The position numbers and the translations under genes are program-made. 64,000 bases of DNA from Bacillota bacterium. GTDB taxonomy: Bacteria; Bacillota; SHA-98; UBA4971. Numbering within the stretch: the stretch's first letter is position 1; each line of letters starts with the position of its first letter. This document shows, piece after piece, positions 47,908 to 57,115 of this stretch. Location: positions 1-64,000 of the forward strand of contig JASEJE010000008.1 of NCBI GenBank assembly GCA_030024085.1, written 5' to 3'. Under the pieces are notes generated by a model, which ran no database searches, was not told the DNA's origin, and saw only the letters and a program-made list of their open reading frames with translations.

Positions 47908-48921
47908 ATGAGAAGATCTCTGGTTCTTGCAGCGGTGATGCTGACCCTGTTTGCGCTCATCACGTCAGGGGCAAGCGGTGCGGCGAAGTTGAAGGCTGAG
48001 TACAAGCTTACGACCAACGTGCAAAGTGAGACGGCGTGGGGCAGGGGAGCGGTCAAGTTTGCGGAGCTTGCAAAGGAGTATACCGGCGGACGAGTCAACG
48101 TCAAGGTATACCCCAACGCGGTCCTGGTGGGCGGGGATCAGATGAGGCAGGGAGAGATGGTGCAAAGTGGGGCCATCGACTTCATGCTCAACTCGACCAT
48201 CAACATATCGCCGATGATCGGCGAGTTCAACCTGTTCGCGCTTCCGTTCCTGTTCCCGACATACGAGGCGGTCGATGCGGCCGTAAACTCGCCCGCCGGT
48301 GAGAAGCTCTTCAAGGTCCTCGAGAAGTACAACATGGTGGGCCTGGGGTGGGGCGAGAACGGCTTCCGCGAGCTCACCAACAACGTTCGGCCCATCACCT
48401 CGCCGGATGACATGAAGGGCCTCAAGATCAGGGTGACGGTTCCCATATACGTCGACATCATGCGGGCGCTCGGCGCGAATCCCGTCGCCATGAACTGGGG
48501 CGAGGTCTTCACCTCGCTGCAGCAGCGGGTCATCGACGGCCAGGAGAACCCCGTGGTCGGGATCATTATCCCCACAAAGATCTATGAGGTACAGAAATAC
48601 CTCACGAACTGGCACTACTCATATGATGCGCTCGTGCTCGCTGTGAACAAGGATGTGTGGCAGAGCTTCCCTGCAGACATCCAGCAGCAGCTTCGGCGGG
48701 CGGCGGCCGACGCCATGAAATGGCAGGTCGGCATAAGCAGGCAGGGTCTCAAGGAAGGCAACGACTTCCTGAGGTCGAAGGGCATGGTCGTGACCGACCT
48801 CACCCCCGAGCAGCTTGCCGCCTTCCGCGAGAAGACGAAGCCCGTTTATGACAAGTGGGCCGAGAAGGTCGGCCTCGACATCGTGAAGGCGTTCGAGGAA
48901 GCGGTCGCGGGCGTGAAGTGA
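47908..48921 (+). CDS. dctP: TRAP transporter substrate-binding protein (DctP family)
   Basis: 337 residues. A Sec signal peptide (MRRSLVLAAVMLTLFALITSG) is followed by the TRAP-type solute-binding fold. The family Arg that binds carboxylates is in DMKGLKIRVTVPIY. It captures an organic acid in the periplasm or at the cell surface for DctQM. It lies between E1 beta and dctQ. Confidence 0.92.
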   Translation: MRRSLVLAAVMLTLFALITSGASGAAKLKAEYKLTTNVQSETAWGRGAVKFAELAKEYTGGRVNVKVYPNAVLVGGDQMRQGEMVQSGAIDFMLNSTINISPMIGEFNLFALPFLFPTYEAVDAAVNSPAGEKLFKVLEKYNMVGLGWGENGFRELTNNVRPITSPDDMKGLKIRVTVPIYVDIMRALGANPVAMNWGEVFTSLQQRVIDGQENPVVGIIIPTKIYEVQKYLTNWHYSYDALVLAVNKDVWQSFPADIQQQLRRAAADAMKWQVGISRQGLKEGNDFLRSKGMVVTDLTPEQLAAFREKTKPVYDKWAEKVGLDIVKAFEEAVAGVK

Positions 48922-48940
48922 TGAGCACCCCATGCGCCGT

Positions 48941-48971
48941 GCGCGGGCGCCCGGACGAAGGGCGCCCGCGC
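48941..48971 (+). promoter_or_regulatory. Strong intercistronic hairpin between dctP and dctQ
   Basis: Perfect 12-bp stem GCGCGGGCGCCC/GGGCGCCCGCGC with a 7-nt loop and no U-run. Such hairpins after solute-binding-protein genes usually stabilise the upstream message, so that more of the binding protein is made than of the membrane parts. Confidence 0.7.
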
Positions 48972-48995
48972 GACATGGAGAGGGGAGGTAGGACG

Positions 48996-49502
48996 TTGCT
49001 CAAGTTTCTTGACAGGTTCGAGGAGTACACGTGCGCAGCTATGCTCCTTTTCATGGCGCTCCTTGCCTTTGCAAACGTCATCGTGAGATACCTCACGACG
49101 ATGTCGTTCGCGTTCTCCGAGGAGCTATTGGTCAACCTCTTCGTGTGGATTACCATGCTTGGCGCGGCCATAGGCATGCGCAAGGGCGTGCACCTCAGCA
49201 TGACGATGGTTGCAAACGCCCTGCCGAGGAGATACCAGAAAGTCATCGCCGTCATCTCCATGGTATGTGGCGGCGGGCTTTTCGCGCTGCTCTTCGCGCA
49301 CGGGGTGAACCTCGTGGTTTCGGAGTACCGATCCCAGATGACGACCTACTCGATGGGCCTTCCCATGTGGTGGTTCGGGCTCGCGGTGCCGGTCGGCAGT
49401 ACCCTGCTGATCATCAGGGTGGTCCAGGCCGGCCTCAGCGAGATACGAGAACTCGGCCGCAAGGGAGGCGACGGGCGGGGGAAGGCCGCCGGGAAAGCGT
49501 GA
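48996..49502 (+). CDS. dctQ: TRAP transporter small membrane subunit (DctQ family)
   Basis: About 168 residues with four membrane helices and the family motif FSEELLVNLFVWITMLGAAIGMRKGVHL. The TTG at 48996 follows GGGGAGGT and gives the usual N-terminus. The earlier in-frame ATG at 48921 would include the intercistronic hairpin. Confidence 0.88.
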   Translation: MLKFLDRFEEYTCAAMLLFMALLAFANVIVRYLTTMSFAFSEELLVNLFVWITMLGAAIGMRKGVHLSMTMVANALPRRYQKVIAVISMVCGGGLFALLFAHGVNLVVSEYRSQMTTYSMGLPMWWFGLAVPVGSTLLIIRVVQAGLSEIRELGRKGGDGRGKAAGKA

Positions 49503-49599
49503 GGGAGTTGTTCGCCCGGGGTGGGGCTGCGGCGCGCGGGGCGGCGGACGCGGTGTGCGGTTGCGCCGAACGAGTTGGAGGAATAGCGGGGGTGGTGTA

Positions 49600-50889
49600 G
49601 TGTCAGCGATAGATCCAGGAATCGTCCTTCTGGGCCTCTTTCTCATCCTTCTGGTGGCCAGGGTGCCCATAGCGGTGGCACTCGGGATCGCGGGCATGGC
49701 CGTGGTCTACTTCAGTGGGCTCGGCTCCGCAATGTTCGCGCCCGTGTTCTTCGCGAACATCTCGAAGTTCTCTCTCCTCGCTATCCCGTTCTTCATTCTG
49801 GCCGGGGTGATAATGGGAAGAGCGAAGATATCCGACAAGATAATCCGCCTCATCTCGCTGCTCGTAGGCCCCATCAGGGGCGGGCTCGCCGTGGTCACGG
49901 TCATGACTGCGCTGTTCTGGGGTGCGGTGTCCGGGTCCGGCCCAGCGACTGTTGCGGCCCTCGGGACGATCCTCATCCCCGGGATGGTGAAGGAGGGCTA
50001 CGATAAGGGCTTCGCTGCGGCACTCATGTCGGCTTCGGCGGGGCTTGCGATAATCATCCCTCCGAGCATCGCCTTCATCGTGTACGGTGTCATCACGGGG
50101 GCGTCCATAGGCAAGCTCTTCATAGCAGGTATAGTGCCGGGGGTCGTGGTGGGCGTGTTCCTGATAATCGCGGCGTTTCTGATCTCGATCGCGCGTGACT
50201 ACCGGGGCGGCGCCTTCGGCAAGCTCGCCGAGGTGTGGCGAGCTTTCAAGGACGCGTTCTGGGGGCTCATCGCGCCGCTCATAATCCTTGGCGGGATATA
50301 CGGCGGCATCTTCACGCCGACGGAGGCCGCGGCCGTTGCAGTGGTGTATGGGCTCTTCGTGGGGTTCGTCATATACCGCACGCTCGCCCTGAAGGACCTG
50401 TACGGGCTGCTCGTCGAGTCCTGCGTGTCGTCGGCCGTGGTCATGCTCGTCGTATCGCTCGCCGGAATCTTCGGGTGGGCCATGACGACCCTCGGCGTGG
50501 TGGAGAGGGTGTCGCAGGCGGCCATTGCTGCGAGTTCCAGTCCGTATCTTGTGCTTCTCATCATCAACGTGATTCTCCTCATCGCGGGGATGCTACTGGA
50601 TGCTATATCCATCTACTACATACTCACGCCGCTCCTCATGCCCATCATGGCTCATTTCGGGTGGGACCCGGTGTGGTTCGGCGTGGTCATGTGCGTAAAC
50701 CTCGCGGTCGGACAGATCACGCCGCCGGTCGCCGTGAATCTATACGTAGGCGCCAACATCGCAGGGATTTCGATGGACGAGATATCGAGAGCCGTGGTGC
50801 CGTTCGTCATCGCCGCGGTGGGCGCGCTTCTCATCATCACGTATGTTCCGGTGCTCTCGACGTGGCTTCCGGACCTTCTCATGCGGTAG
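49600..50889 (+). CDS. dctM: TRAP transporter large membrane subunit (DctM family)
   Basis: 429 residues, about 12 membrane helices. It is the Na+-coupled transport channel, with SGSGPATVAALGTILIPGM, IIPPSIAFIVYGVITGASIGKLF and FTPTEAAAVAVVYGL. The GTG at 49600 is preceded by a G-rich site. It completes the TRAP system begun by dctP and dctQ. Confidence 0.92.
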   Translation: MSAIDPGIVLLGLFLILLVARVPIAVALGIAGMAVVYFSGLGSAMFAPVFFANISKFSLLAIPFFILAGVIMGRAKISDKIIRLISLLVGPIRGGLAVVTVMTALFWGAVSGSGPATVAALGTILIPGMVKEGYDKGFAAALMSASAGLAIIIPPSIAFIVYGVITGASIGKLFIAGIVPGVVVGVFLIIAAFLISIARDYRGGAFGKLAEVWRAFKDAFWGLIAPLIILGGIYGGIFTPTEAAAVAVVYGLFVGFVIYRTLALKDLYGLLVESCVSSAVVMLVVSLAGIFGWAMTTLGVVERVSQAAIAASSSPYLVLLIINVILLIAGMLLDAISIYYILTPLLMPIMAHFGWDPVWFGVVMCVNLAVGQITPPVAVNLYVGANIAGISMDEISRAVVPFVIAAVGALLIITYVPVLSTWLPDLLMR

Positions 50890-50908
50890 GTGCAGGAGGG
50901 TGTGGTTC

Positions 50909-52276
50909 ATGCTGCAGGATATCGTCATGCCCAAGCTAGGCCTCACGATGAGCGAGGGGACTGTCGCGAGGTGGATCGTGTCGAAGGGTGAGCCATACAG
51001 GAAAGGAGATCCGCTTTTCGAGGCCGTAACGGACAAGATCACCTTCACTGTTGAGGCCCAGGGCGATGGGAAGATCGTCGAGGTAGCGGTGAGCGAGGGG
51101 GAGACCGTCCCGGTAGGGACGGTGGTGGCCCGTGCCGAGGTGGGGGGCGAAGCGACCGCATCGGAGCAGGCAGGTGGCGCTGACGGTCCCGGAGGAGAGT
51201 ATGAACGGCAGCGGGCGCAGGGTCATGAGGCGCAGGACCAGCAGGCGCAGGCGCGGGGAACCGCGAAGCTTCACGGTGCGTCGGCAAGCCCAGGCGCCGG
51301 GAGCGAGGGAGCGGCACCGTCTGGTTCGCGACTGGAGGCGCCGGAGTCAGCAGGTGAGGTTGTGCGCGCTTCGCCTGCAGCGAAGCGGCTTGCCCGGGAG
51401 CACAACGTGGATCTCGCGAAAGTGCCGGGGACGGGTCCCGGCGGGCGCGTGGTCGAAGGAGACGTGCGTGCCTTCCTCGATGCGATGCTCGGGGCGGCGG
51501 CGGATATCATAGCGAGGGCCACAGGAGAGCGTGGCGTGGCAGAGCCGCTTGCCAGGCCCCTGGGGACCGCTCCTTCGGGGACGAGCGTGCCATATACGGC
51601 TATCGGAAGGACGTCTGCCGAGAGGACCACCCTGAGCTTTCGGACGGCACCGCACTTCTACATATCCATGGATGTGGACGCGGCGGCGCTCCTCGCTCTC
51701 AGGGAGAGGATCCTCGAGGACGCTTCCCGTGGCGAAACAGGTGAGACCGTCCGGCCCTCCATCAACGACATCCTCGTCAAGGTGGTGGCGAGGTCCCTCG
51801 CTGAGAATCGGTACGCCAACGCATCGGCGGCTGACGAAGGGGTTGTCGTCTACCAGGAAATCAATATCGGCGTGGCTGTCGCGACAGAACAGGGCCTCGT
51901 GGTGCCCGTCGTCCATAACGCAGACAGGAAGACCCTTCTTGAGATTGCTCGGGAGACAAAGGAGCTTTCGGGCCGCGCCAGGGAGGGTCGCCTCGAGCCG
52001 GAGGATGTCGCGGGGGGTACCTTTACCATATCCAACCTGGGCATGTTCGGCGTGGACGAGCTATGCGCAATAATCAACCCGCCGCAGGCTGCGATCCTCG
52101 GGGTGGGCGCCGTCCGGGAGCGCCCTGTCGTGAAGGGAGGCGCCGTGGTGGCGGGCCTCGAGATGAGGCTGACCCTTTCCGCCGACCACCGTGTCCTGGA
52201 TGGAGCGAGTGCCGCGCGATTCCTCGGACGAGTCAAGGAAATCGTGGAATCCCTTGATCCTGACGTCGGAGTCTAG
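50909..52276 (+). CDS. acoC: Dihydrolipoyl acyltransferase (E2) of the 2-oxoacid/acetoin dehydrogenase
   Basis: 455 residues. The lipoyl domain has the lipoylated Lys at about 43 (AVTDKITF). A linker rich in Gln/Ala/Gly precedes the peripheral E1/E3-binding domain (SPAAKRLAREHNVDLAKVPGTGPGGRV, about 152-185). The catalytic CoA-acyltransferase domain has the active-site SADHRVLDGA near the C-terminus. The ATG at 50909 is 8 nt after CAGGAGGG. No E3 gene is in the window. Confidence 0.92.
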   Translation: MLQDIVMPKLGLTMSEGTVARWIVSKGEPYRKGDPLFEAVTDKITFTVEAQGDGKIVEVAVSEGETVPVGTVVARAEVGGEATASEQAGGADGPGGEYERQRAQGHEAQDQQAQARGTAKLHGASASPGAGSEGAAPSGSRLEAPESAGEVVRASPAAKRLAREHNVDLAKVPGTGPGGRVVEGDVRAFLDAMLGAAADIIARATGERGVAEPLARPLGTAPSGTSVPYTAIGRTSAERTTLSFRTAPHFYISMDVDAAALLALRERILEDASRGETGETVRPSINDILVKVVARSLAENRYANASAADEGVVVYQEINIGVAVATEQGLVVPVVHNADRKTLLEIARETKELSGRAREGRLEPEDVAGGTFTISNLGMFGVDELCAIINPPQAAILGVGAVRERPVVKGGAVVAGLEMRLTLSADHRVLDGASAARFLGRVKEIVESLDPDVGV

Positions 52277-52471
52277 AGGCAGGTTCAGGAGACGCTGTCT
52301 CTCGTTGGCAGGCCGCGAGCCCTTCGCCATACCGTTGTCGGCAACGCGGCTTCTTTGCGTGATTCGGCGGTATTGCTCAAAAGAAGAACCCCTGCGCCCC
52401 TGCTTGGGGAAGGCCTCACGCCCGGGCGCTTTCCCTCGTTGGAGTGTTGGAGCGGAGGCGGCGGAGGAGTG

Positions 52472-52526
52472 GGCGCAGGCGACCTTCCGGTGAGGCGGCC
52501 AGGAAAGCATCTGCGCCGCTTTTTTG
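52472..52526 (+). terminator. Rho-independent terminator of the dehydrogenase/TRAP operon
   Basis: Long hairpin with base GGCGCAG (52472-52478) and CTGCGCC (52511-52517), followed by GC and six T. Nothing else is recognised in the 323-bp gap to the next gene apart from the start-site hairpin at 52569. Confidence 0.7.
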
Positions 52527-52568
52527 TGCGTCCGGTAGGAATATGTTGCCTGATGTAGAATTACTAGA

Positions 52569-52606
52569 CCCGCAACTTTCGTAGCAGGGGGTTGGGGAGT
52601 TGCGGG
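52569..52606 (+). promoter_or_regulatory. Hairpin enclosing the start codon of the lipid kinase gene
   Basis: Perfect 9-bp inverted repeat CCCGCAACT (52569-52577) and AGTTGCGGG (52598-52606). The TTG start (52600-52602) is inside the 3' arm, and the G-rich ribosome-binding site is in the 20-nt loop. It could lower or regulate translation. Confidence 0.55.
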
Positions 52607-53478
52607 TAAAGGTCATCGTGAATCCGATGGCGGGGCGCGGGCGCGCGGTGAGGGCCATCCCGGTCATCTGCCGCACGCTGGAGAAGGGAAAGATAGACTT
52701 CGACATGTACATAACGAAGGGTCCCGGCGATGCCATAGCCGCGGCCGGCAGGGCGCTAGACGAGGGGTACGATGTCATCGCGGCGGCGGGGGGCGACGGG
52801 ACCACCAACGAGGTGGCCAACGGCATAGCCGGGCGCGAGGCGATCCTCGGAGTCATCCCGTGCGGGAGCGGAAACGACATGGCCATCAGCCTGGGGATCC
52901 CGAGGGATGTCGAGCGGGCATGCCGCGTCATTCTCGAGGGAAGGCCGCGAAAGCGCGACCTTGGCCGCGTCATCGACAGGTTCTTCGTCAACGCGGTGGG
53001 CGTCGGGTTCGACGCGACGGTCGCGAGGACTGCGAGCAACGATCTGAGGTGGTTGCCGGTGCGCGGGGCAGCCCTCTACGTCATCGCCGTCCTGAAGACC
53101 CTGGCGGAGTATAGCGCGTGCGAGATGCGTCTTACGGTCGATGAGAAGGTGATGACCGTGCGTCCGCTTCTCGTGGCGGTCGGCATAGGTAAGACCTACG
53201 CCGGGGGTATGAGAATAGTCCCTGATGCAGAGCCTGACGATGGGCTGTACGACGTATGCGTGATAGAGTCCATGGGGAGCCTCGAGACACTGTACAACCT
53301 TCCGAAGGTGTTCGTCGGCTCCCACACGAAGGTTGAGAAGGCAACCATGCTGCGCGGGCGATACGTGTCCATTCGCTCGTCCAATCCCGTGCCGCTGCAT
53401 ATGGACGGCGAGGTGTTCGTGCAGGACGAGATGGAGTTCACTCTTGTTCCCGGCGGGCTTCGGGCAATATATCCGTGA
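52600..53478 (+). CDS. Diacylglycerol kinase-family lipid kinase (YegS/DgkB-like)
   Basis: 292 residues. It shows the kinase motifs GGDGTTNEVANGIAG and GSGNDMAISLGIP, with VNPMAGRGRA at the N-terminus. It phosphorylates a lipid such as diacylglycerol, feeding phospholipid recycling. The TTG start lies in a hairpin. It is directly followed by rimO. Confidence 0.88.
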   Translation: MRVKVIVNPMAGRGRAVRAIPVICRTLEKGKIDFDMYITKGPGDAIAAAGRALDEGYDVIAAAGGDGTTNEVANGIAGREAILGVIPCGSGNDMAISLGIPRDVERACRVILEGRPRKRDLGRVIDRFFVNAVGVGFDATVARTASNDLRWLPVRGAALYVIAVLKTLAEYSACEMRLTVDEKVMTVRPLLVAVGIGKTYAGGMRIVPDAEPDDGLYDVCVIESMGSLETLYNLPKVFVGSHTKVEKATMLRGRYVSIRSSNPVPLHMDGEVFVQDEMEFTLVPGGLRAIYP

Positions 53479-53483
53479 GGGTT

Positions 53484-54857
53484 ATGAACGAAGCCGTTGC
53501 CCTGATATCCCTGGGATGTGCGAAGAACCTCGTTGACTCCGAGGTCATGGCGGGCCTCCTCACCGGGGCAGGCTACCGGATGACGCCCTCCCCGGAGGAA
53601 GCCGACGCTATCGTCGTGAACACGTGCGCCTTCATCGGGGAAGCTCAGGAAGAAGCTGTTGACACGATACTTGCCCTGGCGAAACACAAAGAGGCGGCCC
53701 GGTGCCGCGCCCTCGTGGTCGCCGGATGCCTTGCCCAGAGGTTTGCATCCGAGCTTCTCGCGGAGATACCTGAGATCGACGCGGTCGTCGGGACGGGCGA
53801 TTTCCCGCAGATCGCCGACGTGGTGAGGAGAGCGCTCTCCGGAGAGCGGGTCAGGCTCGTTGGAAGCCCGTGCTACCTGTACGACGAGAACACCTCGCGG
53901 GCCGTCTCAACCCCTCCTTATACGGCCTACATCAAGATCGCTGAAGGGTGCAGCAACCGGTGTTCCTATTGTGTGATCCCGGACCTTCGCGGGCCTTTTC
54001 GGTCGAGGCCCGTGGAGTCCATCGTTGCCGAGGCCCGGAAGCTTGCGCGCGGCGGGGCGAAGGAACTCATCCTGATCGCCCAGGACACTACCAGGTACGG
54101 AGAGGACGTCTACGGACGCCCGTGTCTCGCCCGTCTGCTGCGGGAGATCTGCAAGATCGACGGCCTGAGATGGGTCCGCGTCCTCTACATGTACCCGACC
54201 AGGGTGACCGACGAGCTTATCGAGGTGATGGCCTCGGAGGCGAAGGTCTGCAAGTACGTCGACCTGCCGCTTCAGCACGCCGATGATGACATCCTGCGGG
54301 CCATGAACCGTCGCGGCACCTCCGACGACGCCCGCGAAGTCATCGCAAGGTTGAGGCGAGCCATCCCTGATGTCACCATAAGAAGCACGTTCATCGTGGG
54401 GTTCCCGGGGGAGACGGAGGAGAAGTTCGAACGCCTCATCGGCTTCCTCGAGGAAGTGCGCCTCGACAGGGTTGGGGTGTTCGCCTACTCTCCAGAGTCA
54501 GGCACGCCGGCTGCGAGGCTGAAAGGCCGGGTTCGTGCGCGGGTAAAGGAGAGACGGCGGCGCGAGGCAATGGAGGTGCAGAGGGCCATCTCTCGCGAAA
54601 AGAACGGGACAAGGGTGGGCAACGTGTATGACGTGCTCATCGAGGGACGATCGGAAGAGAGCGACCTTGTCACGGTTGGGCGCTCTCAGGCCGAGGCGCC
54701 CGAGATAGATGGCCTCATCTACATCGGCAACGAACATCCAGATCCGGGTGAGTTTCGGCGTGTAAGGATAATTGACGCCGGCGACCACGATCTCGTGGGC
54801 GAGGTCTTGCCTGACCGCGCTGGTGAGGAAGGAGATGCGGGGTCCCTGCAGAATTAA
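53484..54857 (+). CDS. rimO: Ribosomal protein S12 methylthiotransferase RimO
   Basis: About 457 residues. An N-terminal MTTase domain with SLGCAKNLVDSEVM and two further Cys binds one [4Fe-4S] cluster. The radical-SAM CxxxCxxC is in CSNRCSYCVIP. A C-terminal TRAM domain is at about 375-440. It methylthiolates Asp of ribosomal protein S12. SLGCAKN distinguishes RimO from MiaB. The start may be ATG 53484 or GTG 53475, which overlaps the kinase stop. Confidence 0.95.
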   Translation: MNEAVALISLGCAKNLVDSEVMAGLLTGAGYRMTPSPEEADAIVVNTCAFIGEAQEEAVDTILALAKHKEAARCRALVVAGCLAQRFASELLAEIPEIDAVVGTGDFPQIADVVRRALSGERVRLVGSPCYLYDENTSRAVSTPPYTAYIKIAEGCSNRCSYCVIPDLRGPFRSRPVESIVAEARKLARGGAKELILIAQDTTRYGEDVYGRPCLARLLREICKIDGLRWVRVLYMYPTRVTDELIEVMASEAKVCKYVDLPLQHADDDILRAMNRRGTSDDAREVIARLRRAIPDVTIRSTFIVGFPGETEEKFERLIGFLEEVRLDRVGVFAYSPESGTPAARLKGRVRARVKERRRREAMEVQRAISREKNGTRVGNVYDVLIEGRSEESDLVTVGRSQAEAPEIDGLIYIGNEHPDPGEFRRVRIIDAGDHDLVGEVLPDRAGEEGDAGSLQN

Positions 54858-55251
54858 ACCCCGAGACGTTCATCCCAGGGTTCCCAATGGACGCGTCAGA
54901 TATCCTGACATGGCTGTCCGCGGAACCCATTCTGCTTGCCGGGTGGATCAGGTGCGGCATGGGTGAGGGGCTTGCCCCGGCGGCCAGGTAGGGGCGACTG
55001 GGTCGGGCGGGTTTGTGCAAGAAGGTGCAATCTCGGGAGTCAACCGTGCATCGACTTGCACGGCTGAGTTTGGTCCGGCATCGAGTCCCGTGGCGGATAC
55101 ATGCCGGGAACTGCGGCACCCTTCGGGCGCCCGGCTGACGCTGCACTACCGGCTGGCGAGGTGATGTTGGCGCGGAGTTTGCAAGTAATCAGAGGGATGT
55201 TGGCAGGATACCTTACGTCATCCAGCACACAAGAGAGGAGAGGAAGGCAAA
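54858..55251. other. Gene-free interval between rimO and gdhA
   Basis: 394 bp. A 7-bp hairpin CCGTGCA/TGCACGG (55044-55063) lacks a U-tract. No convincing ORF, riboswitch or promoter was recognised. Confidence 0.4.
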
Positions 55252-56511
55252 ATGAGCGGGGAGACCAGGCCGAAGAGCGCCTACGAGATCGCCCTACAGC
55301 AGTATGATGCCGTCGCCGAGAAACTCGATATCGACTCTGGAACACGTGAACTACTACGCCATCCCAAGACAGCTCTTGAGGTGGCGTTTCCTGTCAGGAT
55401 GGACGACGGCACGGTCAAGGTTGTCACCGGTTACCGGGTGATCCACAACACCGCGAGGGGTCCTGGCAAGGGCGGAATCAGGTATCATCCCGCCGTGACT
55501 TTTGACGAGGTCAAGGCGCTCGCCATGTGGATGACGTGGAAGTGCGCAGTGGTGGGGATTCCGTTTGGCGGTGCCAAGGGCGGCGTGGTCTGCAACCCCA
55601 AGGAGATGTCCCAGGGCGAGATCGAGAGACTCACCAGGCGCTTCACGATTGAGATCAGCGGCGCCATAGGGCCTCACCGGGATATCCCGGCTCCCGATGT
55701 TTACACCAATGCCCAGATCATGGCCTGGATCATGGACACATACAGCACCAACCGGGGTGAGTTCACGCCGGGTGTGGCGACTGGCAAGCCAATCCCGCTG
55801 GGCGGGTCACTCGGCCGTAACGAGGCAACCGCACGGGGGTGCGTGTTCACCATCAGGCAGGCTGCGAAGCACCTCGGGATCCCGATGGATCGGCTCCGCG
55901 TAGCGGTCCAGGGCTATGGCAACGCCGGTTCCATTGCCGCGTCTCTCCTCCACGCGGACGGGTGCAAGATCATCGCCGTGTCCGACTCCAAGGGCGGAGC
56001 GTACTGTGGCAAGGGTCTCGACCCGGCGAAGGTCCTCGCCCACAAGAAGCTTACAGGTTCGGTGGTGGAAGCCGAGGGCACGGAGTTCATCTCCAATGCG
56101 GACCTGCTCGAGCTCGAGTGCGATGTGCTCGTGCCGGCCGCCCTCGAGAACCAGATCACGGCCGACAACGCGCCGCGCATGCGAGCGAAGGTTGTGGCCG
56201 AGGCTGCCAACGGGCCGACGACCCCCGAGGCCGATGACATCCTCTTCGATAAGGGCGTCATGGTCATTCCTGACATCCTCGCCAACGCAGGAGGCGTGAC
56301 GGTTTCTTACTTCGAATGGGTGCAGAACCTCATGGTCTACTACTGGACGGAAGAGGAAGTCAACGGCAAACTCGAACACATCATGAATCACAGCTTTGCG
56401 GCTGTGCTCGACATGGCCGAGAAGAAGAAGGTCCACATGAGAAACGCCGCGTACATGCTTGCGATCTCAAGGGTGGCGGAGGCTGCGAAGCTGAGGGGGA
56501 TCTATCCATAA
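55252..56511 (+). CDS. gdhA: Glutamate dehydrogenase (Glu/Leu/Phe/Val dehydrogenase family)
   Basis: 419 residues, hexameric class I length. It shows KGGIRYHP, the catalytic Lys in [24 protein letters not shown], and the NAD(P) fold [14 protein letters not shown]. It interconverts glutamate and 2-oxoglutarate plus ammonia, useful both for amino acid fermentation and for ammonia from N-heterocycle breakdown. It stands alone between a leader and a terminator. Confidence 0.95.
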   Translation: MSGETRPKSAYEIALQQYDAVAEKLDIDSGTRELLRHPKTALEVAFPVRMDDGTVKVVTGYRVIHNTARGPGKGGIRYHPAVTFDEVKALAMWMTWKCAVVGIPFGGAKGGVVCNPKEMSQGEIERLTRRFTIEISGAIGPHRDIPAPDVYTNAQIMAWIMDTYSTNRGEFTPGVATGKPIPLGGSLGRNEATARGCVFTIRQAAKHLGIPMDRLRVAVQGYGNAGSIAASLLHADGCKIIAVSDSKGGAYCGKGLDPAKVLAHKKLTGSVVEAEGTEFISNADLLELECDVLVPAALENQITADNAPRMRAKVVAEAANGPTTPEADDILFDKGVMVIPDILANAGGVTVSYFEWVQNLMVYYWTEEEVNGKLEHIMNHSFAAVLDMAEKKKVHMRNAAYMLAISRVAEAAKLRGIYP

Positions 56512-56636
56512 GGCGGTAACATACGCGAAGGCAGCCGCTGGTCTTGTGCGGAAGCGACAGCCCGGCCGCGAAAGCGACGGGAATCCGCAGCTCCGGATGA
56601 CTGGCCGGGACCGGTGAGACCATACTGAGGGCGTGG

Positions 56637-56676
56637 CCCGCCTCTGCCTGCCTGCCAACAGGCGAGGCGGGTCTTT
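56637..56676 (+). terminator. Rho-independent terminator after gdhA
   Basis: Stem CCCGCCTC/GAGGCGGG with the inner pair GCCTG/CAGGC, followed by TCTTT. It lies about 125 bp after the stop. Confidence 0.7.
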
Positions 56677-56746
56677 GCGTGCGTCCGTGCCGGGCCGTGA
56701 CGATTTTCGCCGCAGGGGAGGAAGAAAGGGGTCCAGCGTAGAATCT

Positions 56747-56963
56747 CTAGGTATAGCGCCATGAGTTTGCGCCACTTTTCCTGACGGTGTTGGGGTTGCC
56801 GGTGCTTGCTAGGGCGGGGCGCCTGGGATTTGGCTAGCCTTAAGCGCCAAATTCGAACGCATCTCACCGCACGCGCCGTCCCCGGAGGGCAGTACCGGCA
56901 CCGGCAACCCTGGCGAGGACCTGCGCGCTGAAAAGTAGCGCGAATTTGTGGCGATCTACTTGG
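56747..56963 (+). repeat. Dispersed nested-palindrome element, copy 5 (complete)
   Basis: 217 bp, same orientation as copy 2. It starts CTAGGTATAGCGCCATG and ends GGCGATCTACTTGG. The inner arm reads GATTTGGC/GCCAAATTC, and one arm contains a short ACCGGC duplication. It follows the gdhA terminator. The remainder of 56512-57115 holds no gene. Confidence 0.88.
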
Positions 56964-57115
56964 TTCTCGGGAAGACAGCCGGCACAACCTGCACATGCCG
57001 ATGACGTTTTCCCGTCGTTCCGTTATCCCGGCTCGAAGGGAGGGATGCGGCAGGCGGTTCCCTCTGTGACTTGCGTTCGCGTAGCTTCTTGAATTCGAAA
57101 GGAGGCGCTTTCATT

